64,000 nt of DNA from the NCBI GenBank assembly GCA_015069135.1, contig SVJE01000002.1, positions 1 to 64,000 of the forward strand, read 5' to 3'. Positions 58,980 through 64,000 of the stretch are shown piece by piece; the stretch's first letter is position 1; each line of letters opens with the position of its first letter. The translations under genes and the position numbers were made by a program. A model generated the notes under the pieces. It searched no databases, was not told the DNA's origin, and was given only the letters and a program-made list of their open reading frames with translations. The stretch is from Oscillospiraceae bacterium (GTDB taxonomy: Bacteria; Bacillota; Clostridia; UBA1212; SIG427).

Positions 58980-59959
58980 CAGGTTTAGCTAAAAAAAGAA
59001 TTTTAGAACTCTTAGCAGACGGAACCGTAACTAAGGTTCTGGGCTGGGTTCCCGGTGATTTTTGCTATGACGTTACTCCGGCATACTTTGAAACAGCAGA
59101 AGAAGTAGAAGGTATGATATACGACAGCTTCTGCGGAGCTAACTTAAGCAAATATCTTATTAACGGTTGCAAGACTTTAGAAGAGGGCGGTAAAATATTA
59201 GTTCTCTTAAAGCCATGTGATACATACAGTTTCAACCAGCTCTTAAACGAGCACAGAATTGACAGAGATAAAATCTACGTTATCGGTGTTGGTTGTAAGG
59301 GTATGGCTGATATTGAGAAAATCAAAGCTCAGGGCGTTAAAGGTGTAACCAAGATTATTGACAATGGCGATACTTTTGAAATAAAGACAATCTACGGTGA
59401 CAAGACTGTTGCAAAGAAGGATGTTCTTCTTGAAAAGTGCCTCTCCTGTAAGGGTAAAGAGCATAAGGCTTTTGATGAAGTAATTGATCCTGAGCCTGAG
59501 ACAGAGCAGGAAATTAAAGATCGCTTTGAAAAAGTTAAAGAAGTTGAAGCTATGACAGCTGAAGAAAGATATAACTTCTGGAGCGGTGAGCTTTCAAAAT
59601 GTATCAGATGTAACGCTTGTCGTAACATTTGTCCTGCATGTTCTTGTATGAAGTGTGTATTTGATAACCCAAGATCAGGTGTTGCAAGTAAAGCTAACAC
59701 AGATACATTTGAAGAAAAGATGTTCCATATTATAAGAGCTTTCCACGTAGCAGGCAGATGTACTGACTGTGGTGAGTGTAGCAGAGTATGTCCTCAGGGT
59801 ATTCCTCTCCACCTGTTAAATCGTAAATTCATTAAAGACATTAACGAATTCTACGGTGATTACCAGGCCGGTGAAGAAGAAGGACAGAGAGCTCCATTGG
59901 TAAACTTTGACTTTGAAGATGTAGAGCCTTCAATCGTTGAAGAGAAAGGCGGTAATTAA
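58967..59959 (+). CDS. flxB: FlxB-like 4Fe-4S oxidoreductase subunit (FrhB/HdrC-like)
   Basis: 330 residues. The N-terminal part resembles FrhB/FdhB-type proteins (LVLLKPCDTYSFNQLLNEHRI, VIGVGCKGMADIEKI, EKCLSCKGKEHKAFDE). The C-terminal part has two ferredoxin motifs, CIRCNACRNICPACSC and CTDCGECSRVCPQGIPLHLL. Its place between flxD and the AsrA-like subunit matches the iron-sulfur FlxB of FlxABCD-HdrABC complexes. It could serve as an intramolecular wire. Assignment of the letter B versus C rests on order and family memory. Confidence 0.83.
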   Translation: MQKITGLAKKRILELLADGTVTKVLGWVPGDFCYDVTPAYFETAEEVEGMIYDSFCGANLSKYLINGCKTLEEGGKILVLLKPCDTYSFNQLLNEHRIDRDKIYVIGVGCKGMADIEKIKAQGVKGVTKIIDNGDTFEIKTIYGDKTVAKKDVLLEKCLSCKGKEHKAFDEVIDPEPETEQEIKDRFEKVKEVEAMTAEERYNFWSGELSKCIRCNACRNICPACSCMKCVFDNPRSGVASKANTDTFEEKMFHIIRAFHVAGRCTDCGECSRVCPQGIPLHLLNRKFIKDINEFYGDYQAGEEEGQRAPLVNFDFEDVEPSIVEEKGGN

Positions 59960-59960
59960 T

Positions 59961-60986
59961 ATGTATCAGATTTCAATTGATAACTTAAATACCCTCTTTG
60001 AGAAAATTGCTGCAGTTCGTTCTTTGTATATGCCTGTAAAGAAAAACGATCAGGTAAACTTCCACAAGTGGGAAGAGGGAACAGAATATTGTAAAGATGA
60101 GCTTAAGACTGTTAAGTCTGCAAAAGATTTATTCTTCCCTCAGAGTGAAAATATTGTAGCATTTAAGAAAGAAGGAAAGAAAATTTCCGTAGAAACAGGT
60201 GAATTACCTTCAGAAAAGTTTGTACTTTTCGGAGTAAGAGCTTGTGATGAAAAGAGCTTTGAGATTTTGGACAAAGTTTTCTTATCAGAACCTGCTGACC
60301 AGTTCTATAAAGCAAGAAGACTTAACGGTCTTGTAGTTACTACAGCTTGCGGTGCTCCTGAAGAATCTTGTTTCTGTACAGTATTCGGAATCAATCCTGC
60401 AGAGCCTAAGGGTGATGTTACCACATGGATTGCAGATGGTAAGCTTTTCTGGCAGGCAAACAGCGAAGAAGGTAAAGCTTTTACCGAAGAAATCAAGGAT
60501 GTTTTCGTTGACGGTGATGACAGTGCTGTAGAAGCTCAGAAGAAACAGATTGCTGAAATAATGGAGAAACTTCCGTTAACAGGTTTAAGCTTAGAAGGCT
60601 GGAACGGCGACGTAACAATGGAGAAGTTCAACCAGCCACAGTGGGCAGAATTAAGTGAAGCTTGCTTAGGTTGCGGAACTTGTACATTTGTATGTCCTAC
60701 ATGTCAGTGCTATGACGTAAGAGACTACGACACAGGCCACGGAATCCAGAGATTCAGATGCTGGGACTCTTGTATGTACAGTGATTTTACAATGATGGCT
60801 CACGGTACTAACAGACCAACACAGTTACAGAGATTCAGACAGAGATTCATGCACAAGTTGGTTTACTTCCCTGCAAACAATGATGGTGAGTATTCCTGCG
60901 TAGGATGCGGAAGATGCGTAAGCAAGTGTCCTATCTCCATGAATATTGCTAAGGTTATAAAAGCTTTCGGAGGTGACAAGAAATGA
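59961..60986 (+). CDS. flxC: FlxC-like (AsrA-type) iron-sulfur subunit
   Basis: 341 residues, related to anaerobic sulfite reductase subunit A. The N-terminal part carries VLFGVRACDEKSFEILDKVFL and TTACGAPEESCFCTVFG. The C-terminal part has ferredoxin motifs CLGCGTCTFVCPTCQC and CVGCGRCVSKCPISMN, with DYDTGHGIQRFRCWDSCMYSDFTMMAHGTN between them. It passes electrons from the NADH-oxidising FlxA to the remaining chain. I chose the ATG at 59961 behind AAAGGCGG. It overlaps flxA by 4 nt. Confidence 0.86.
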   Translation: MYQISIDNLNTLFEKIAAVRSLYMPVKKNDQVNFHKWEEGTEYCKDELKTVKSAKDLFFPQSENIVAFKKEGKKISVETGELPSEKFVLFGVRACDEKSFEILDKVFLSEPADQFYKARRLNGLVVTTACGAPEESCFCTVFGINPAEPKGDVTTWIADGKLFWQANSEEGKAFTEEIKDVFVDGDDSAVEAQKKQIAEIMEKLPLTGLSLEGWNGDVTMEKFNQPQWAELSEACLGCGTCTFVCPTCQCYDVRDYDTGHGIQRFRCWDSCMYSDFTMMAHGTNRPTQLQRFRQRFMHKLVYFPANNDGEYSCVGCGRCVSKCPISMNIAKVIKAFGGDKK

Positions 60987-61822
60987 GTGCCAATATACAA
61001 GAAGAGAAGCTTATACCAATCCAGGCTGTAATTACAGAAGTAAGAGAAGATACACCTGACGTTAAAACTTTTACAGTTGTAGCTAAAGATGGCGGTAAAA
61101 TGTTCGATCATATGCCCGGACAGTGCGCTATGGTTACAATGCCTGGTGTTGGTGAGGCTATGTTCTCAATTACATCATCTCCTACACAGGGTGATTTCAA
61201 GCAGTTCAGTATTAAACGCTGCGGACTTTTAACAGAGTGTCTCCACCAGTTGGAGCCGGGTCAGGAAATCGGTGTAAGGGGACCTTACGGAAATCCATTC
61301 CCTGTTGATACAGAGTTCAAGGGTAAAAACTTGTTGTTTATTGCCGGTGGTATCGGACTTGCTCCTTTACATTCAGTTATTAACTATGTAAGAGCACACA
61401 GAGAAGACTACGGTACAATAGATATCCTTTACGGATCAAGAAGCGCTGATGACTTGGTTGACTACGATGAAATAGTTAACGAGTGGCAGAAGGAAGATGG
61501 TATCAACGTATACCTGACAATTGACAGACCTCAGGAAGGCTGGGACGGTAACGTAGGTTTCGTTCCTACATATCTCAAGGAGCTGGCATTTTCTGCTGAC
61601 AAGACAGCAATCATCTGCGGACCACCAATTATGATTAAGTTTGTATTGGCTGCATTGATTGAAATGGGCTTCGACAAGACTCAGGTTTATACAACATTAG
61701 AGCTTAAGATGAAGTGTGGTATCGGAAAATGCGGTCGTTGTAACATTGGCACTAAGTACGTATGTAAAGACGGTCCCGTATTCCGTTGTGACCAGATAGA
61801 CGAATTACCGAACGAATATTGA
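60983..61822 (+). CDS. flxA: FlxA-like NAD(P)H/FAD oxidoreductase subunit (AsrB-type)
   Basis: 279 residues, ferredoxin-NADP reductase-like fold of the AsrB/PyrK group: MPGQCAMVTMPGVGEAMFSITSSPTQ (FAD), FIAGGIGLAPLHSVINYVRA and AIICGPPIMIKFVLAAL (NAD(P) domain). A 2Fe-2S site closes it, LKMKCGIGKCGRCNIG...KDGPVFRCDQI. This is the likely NADH entry of the complex. 15 nt later comes the fumarate reductase iron-sulfur gene. Confidence 0.9.
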   Translation: MSANIQEEKLIPIQAVITEVREDTPDVKTFTVVAKDGGKMFDHMPGQCAMVTMPGVGEAMFSITSSPTQGDFKQFSIKRCGLLTECLHQLEPGQEIGVRGPYGNPFPVDTEFKGKNLLFIAGGIGLAPLHSVINYVRAHREDYGTIDILYGSRSADDLVDYDEIVNEWQKEDGINVYLTIDRPQEGWDGNVGFVPTYLKELAFSADKTAIICGPPIMIKFVLAALIEMGFDKTQVYTTLELKMKCGIGKCGRCNIGTKYVCKDGPVFRCDQIDELPNEY

Positions 61823-61837
61823 TGGAGGTTTCTTAAG

Positions 61838-62512
61838 ATGGAAGAAATGGTAAATATTTATATAATGGGTAAAAAGTATTCTGTTCCTGCAAGTCTTACA
61901 ATTATGACTGCAACAGAGTACGCAGGATACAAGTATGTAAGAGGTTGCGGATGCCGTAACGGTTTCTGTGGCGCTTGTGCAACAGTTTACAGAATTAAGG
62001 GTGAGTTCGAACTTAGAACAGGTCTTGCTTGTCAGACTCAGGTTCAGGAAGGTATGTACATTGCAAGTCTTCCTTTCTTCCCAACAAAGAAGGCTGAGTA
62101 CGATATGAACGAAACAAAGCCTACAGAGCAGGTTATGATGACATTGTATCCTGAAATTTACAGCTGTATCGGTTGTAATGCTTGTACAAAGGCTTGTCCT
62201 CAGAAGCTTAACGTAATGCAGTATATTGCATACGCTCAGAGAGGCGAATACGAAAAGTGTGCAGAAGAATCCTTTGACTGTGTAGCTTGTGGTATCTGTG
62301 CAAGCAGATGTCCTGCAGGTATTACACATCCACAGGTTGGTGTTTTAGCAAGAAGACTTACAGGTAAGTATTTAGCTCCTGAGTCCAAGCACTTAACAAC
62401 CCGTGTTGATGAAATCGAAAAGGGTGAGCATGAGCATCTTATTGAAGCTGTAATGGCTAAGCCTATCGAAGAACTCAAAGAACTTTACAATCACAGAGAT
62501 ATTGAGAAATAA
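61838..62512 (+). CDS. frdB: Fumarate reductase/TfrB-like iron-sulfur subunit
   Basis: 224 residues. A plant-type 2Fe-2S domain (residues 1-80: CGCRNGFCGACATVY ... LACQTQ) is followed by a HdrC-like pair of 4Fe-4S motifs, CIGCNACTKACPQKLN and CVACGICASRCPAGITHP. Standard SdhB/FrdB has a different second-half cluster set (one 4Fe-4S, one 3Fe-4S) and binds a membrane anchor. The present layout recalls the N-terminal part of thiol:fumarate reductase TfrB without its CCG domain, which here would be supplied by hdrB. Adjacent to the flavoprotein gene. Confidence 0.85.
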   Translation: MEEMVNIYIMGKKYSVPASLTIMTATEYAGYKYVRGCGCRNGFCGACATVYRIKGEFELRTGLACQTQVQEGMYIASLPFFPTKKAEYDMNETKPTEQVMMTLYPEIYSCIGCNACTKACPQKLNVMQYIAYAQRGEYEKCAEESFDCVACGICASRCPAGITHPQVGVLARRLTGKYLAPESKHLTTRVDEIEKGEHEHLIEAVMAKPIEELKELYNHRDIEK

Positions 62513-62526
62513 GGAGGGCTATAATA

Positions 62527-64000
62527 ATGTTGACTGAAGAAATGCTGGCTTCAATAAAGAAAGTTGAAGCAACAAGAAATGAAAGAATCGGCGCAGATTT
62601 AAGAAAGATGACGGCTGAGGAAAAGGAAGCTCTCTTAAAGGAATATCATCCTGACTATAAGGACACAGGATTTGAAACTTTGAAGGTTGGTCCTAACAAG
62701 GGCGAGAAAGTTCCTACAGAACTTTGTCATTTACTCCATGGTAAGAGCCGTGTTGCAGATATGGATATTGACCTTTCCAATCCTGATTACGATGTAGATG
62801 TATTGGTTATAGGTGGTGGCGGTGCAGGTTCTTCTGCAGCTATTGAAGCTGACAACGGCGGCGCTAAGACAATGCTGGTTACAAAGCTTCGTATAGGTGA
62901 TGCTAACACAATGATGGCTGAAGGTGGTATTCAGGCTGCAGATAAAGAGAATGACTCTCCTGCAACTCACTATTTAGATGCTTTAGGCGGCGGACACTTC
63001 TGCAACAAGCCTGAACTTCTTAAAAAGCTTGTATCTGATGCTCCGGGTGCTATTAAATGGCTTAACGAACTGGGTGTTATGTTCGATAAGGAAGAAGACG
63101 GTACTATGGTTACAACTCATGGTGGCGGTACTTCCAGAAAGAGAATGCACGCTTGTAAGGACTATTCCGGTGCTGAGATCATGCGTGTATTAAGAGACGA
63201 AGTATGGAACAGAGGAATTCCGGTTGTTGATTACACAGCAGCTATTGAGCTTATTAAAGATGATGAAGGTAAAGTAGCAGGTGCTGTTCTTCAGAACATG
63301 GAAACAGGCGAAATCCTTATTGCTAAGGCAAAGACAGTTGTTATTGCTACAGGTGGTGCAGGTCGTCTCCATTACCAGGGCTTCCCAACATCTAACCACT
63401 ACGGTGCAACAGCCGACGGTTTGATTTTAGGTTACAGAGCCGGTGCGGAGCTTCTTTATGCTGATACAATTCAGTATCACCCAACAGGTGTTGCTTACCC
63501 TTCACAGATTTTTGGTGCATTGGTAACAGAGAAAGTTCGTTCTTTAGGTGCACTTCTTGTTAACGTTGATGGTGTTGCATTTATGAATCCATTGGAAACT
63601 CGTGACGTAACTGCTTCCTCTATTATCAGAGAGTGTAGCACAAACGGTAAGGGTGTTCCTACATTTGGTGGCGGATATGGTGTATGGCTTGATACTCCAA
63701 TGATTGAAATGCTTCACGGTGAAGGTACTATTGAAAAGAGAATTCCTGCTATGCTCCGTATGTATCTGGAGTATGGTATTGATATGAGAAAAACTCCAAT
63801 TTTGGTATATCCTACACTTCACTACCAGAATGGTGGTCTTAAGATTTCTGCTGACGGTATGACAGATATTGAAAACTTGTATGTTGCAGGTGAGGCTGTT
63901 GGTGGTATCCACGGCAGAAACCGTCTTATGGGTAACTCCTTGCTTGACATTATCGTATTTGGTCGTAACGCAGGTAAGAACGCTTCTGCTAAGGCTAAGA
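62527..64000 (+). CDS. frdA: Fumarate reductase/succinate dehydrogenase-type flavoprotein, truncated at window end
   Basis: At least 491 residues; the 3' end is outside. A 75-residue helical N-terminal extension precedes DVDVLVIGGGGAGSSAAIEADNGG (FAD). Substrate-site motifs: ATGGAGRLHYQGFPTSNHYGATADG, YADTIQYHPTGVAYP, LHYQNGGLKI and EAVGGIHGRNRLMGNSLLDIIVFGR. The segment that usually holds the covalent-FAD histidine reads GDANTMMAEGGIQAA, so the FAD is probably non-covalent, as in NadB and soluble fumarate reductases. No anchor genes are visible before the window ends. AAGGAGGGC precedes the ATG. Confidence 0.9.
   Translation, partial: MLTEEMLASIKKVEATRNERIGADLRKMTAEEKEALLKEYHPDYKDTGFETLKVGPNKGEKVPTELCHLLHGKSRVADMDIDLSNPDYDVDVLVIGGGGAGSSAAIEADNGGAKTMLVTKLRIGDANTMMAEGGIQAADKENDSPATHYLDALGGGHFCNKPELLKKLVSDAPGAIKWLNELGVMFDKEEDGTMVTTHGGGTSRKRMHACKDYSGAEIMRVLRDEVWNRGIPVVDYTAAIELIKDDEGKVAGAVLQNMETGEILIAKAKTVVIATGGAGRLHYQGFPTSNHYGATADGLILGYRAGAELLYADTIQYHPTGVAYPSQIFGALVTEKVRSLGALLVNVDGVAFMNPLETRDVTASSIIRECSTNGKGVPTFGGGYGVWLDTPMIEMLHGEGTIEKRIPAMLRMYLEYGIDMRKTPILVYPTLHYQNGGLKISADGMTDIENLYVAGEAVGGIHGRNRLMGNSLLDIIVFGRNAGKNASAKAK

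Noticed and set aside
55336..61822. Methanogen-type heterodisulfide reductase or hydrogenase-linked Hdr
   Set aside because: No hydrogenase subunits (MvhA/G) accompany MvhD, and the organism is clearly a spore-forming bacterium; the Flx subunits point to NADH as donor.

Overview
The window comes from a low-GC, spore-forming, anaerobic member of the Clostridia. The evidence is an endospore germinant receptor operon, dipicolinate synthase dpaAB, a DnaD/DnaC-type primosome pair, a BlaI/BlaR1-type pair, a PPi-dependent phosphofructokinase, and a long cytoplasmic iron-sulfur/flavin redox operon. Strong GGAGG ribosome binding sites and TTGACA/TATAAT promoters recur throughout. I cannot name the genus. 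I see no prophage, IS element, CRISPR array or replication origin.

Layout. 0-0.35 kb: a truncated tRNA-Arg(CCT) and a tRNA-like remnant. 0.35-6.5 kb: prs, then a Xre-cupin regulator and potABCD (polyamine uptake). 6.6-9.7 kb: a lipoprotein, a CpsD-type tyrosine kinase, and mgtE behind a riboswitch-like leader. 9.8-18.4 kb: germination operon gerAA-gerAC-gerAB, a class B sortase, DnaD/DnaC replication proteins, a membrane protein and an MTA/SAH deaminase. 18.5-28 kb: prmA, a LamG-like secreted protein, pdxA, a nuclease pair, a Zn-dehydrogenase, dpaAB and a cohesin-like secreted protein. 28-36.8 kb: dapF, pnuC, a large ABC exporter, a PQ-loop protein, a LysR regulator, a CofE-like protein and a GMP synthetase lacking its amidotransferase domain. 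37-49 kb: a DUF4304-like gene, a radical SAM protein, pfp, a serine hydrolase, purC and a blaI-blaR1 locus surrounded by Ig-like paralogues. 49-55 kb: purF behind a leader-peptide attenuator, hisH, apgM, tRNA-Ser, hairpin-rich intergenic DNA and a sialidase. 55.3-64 kb: hdrB-hdrC-hdrA-flxD-flxB-flxC-flxA-frdB-frdA, running off the window end.

Three things stand out. First, the last nine genes form what looks like one operon coupling an NADH-oxidising, flavin-bifurcating HdrABC/Flx module to a fumarate reductase. The inferred activity is a soluble, quinone-independent, electron-bifurcating fumarate reductase that makes reduced ferredoxin. Second, a roughly 25-bp palindrome (arms GACAGGGGTC and GACCCCCGTC) occurs about 16 times between 1.5 and 26.4 kb and never afterwards. 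Several copies lie inside coding sequences and are read in frame (gerAA, gerAC, gerAB, pdxA, dpaA), much as Rickettsia palindromic elements are. Third, several intergenic gaps carry clusters of hairpins, each gap with its own stem motif (GCCGACAA, AGTAGGT, ACACTGTA). The heptamer GTAAAAT also recurs on both strands far more often than base composition predicts.

Coordinates and starts were read by eye. Functions are inferred from remembered family motifs, not from database searches.
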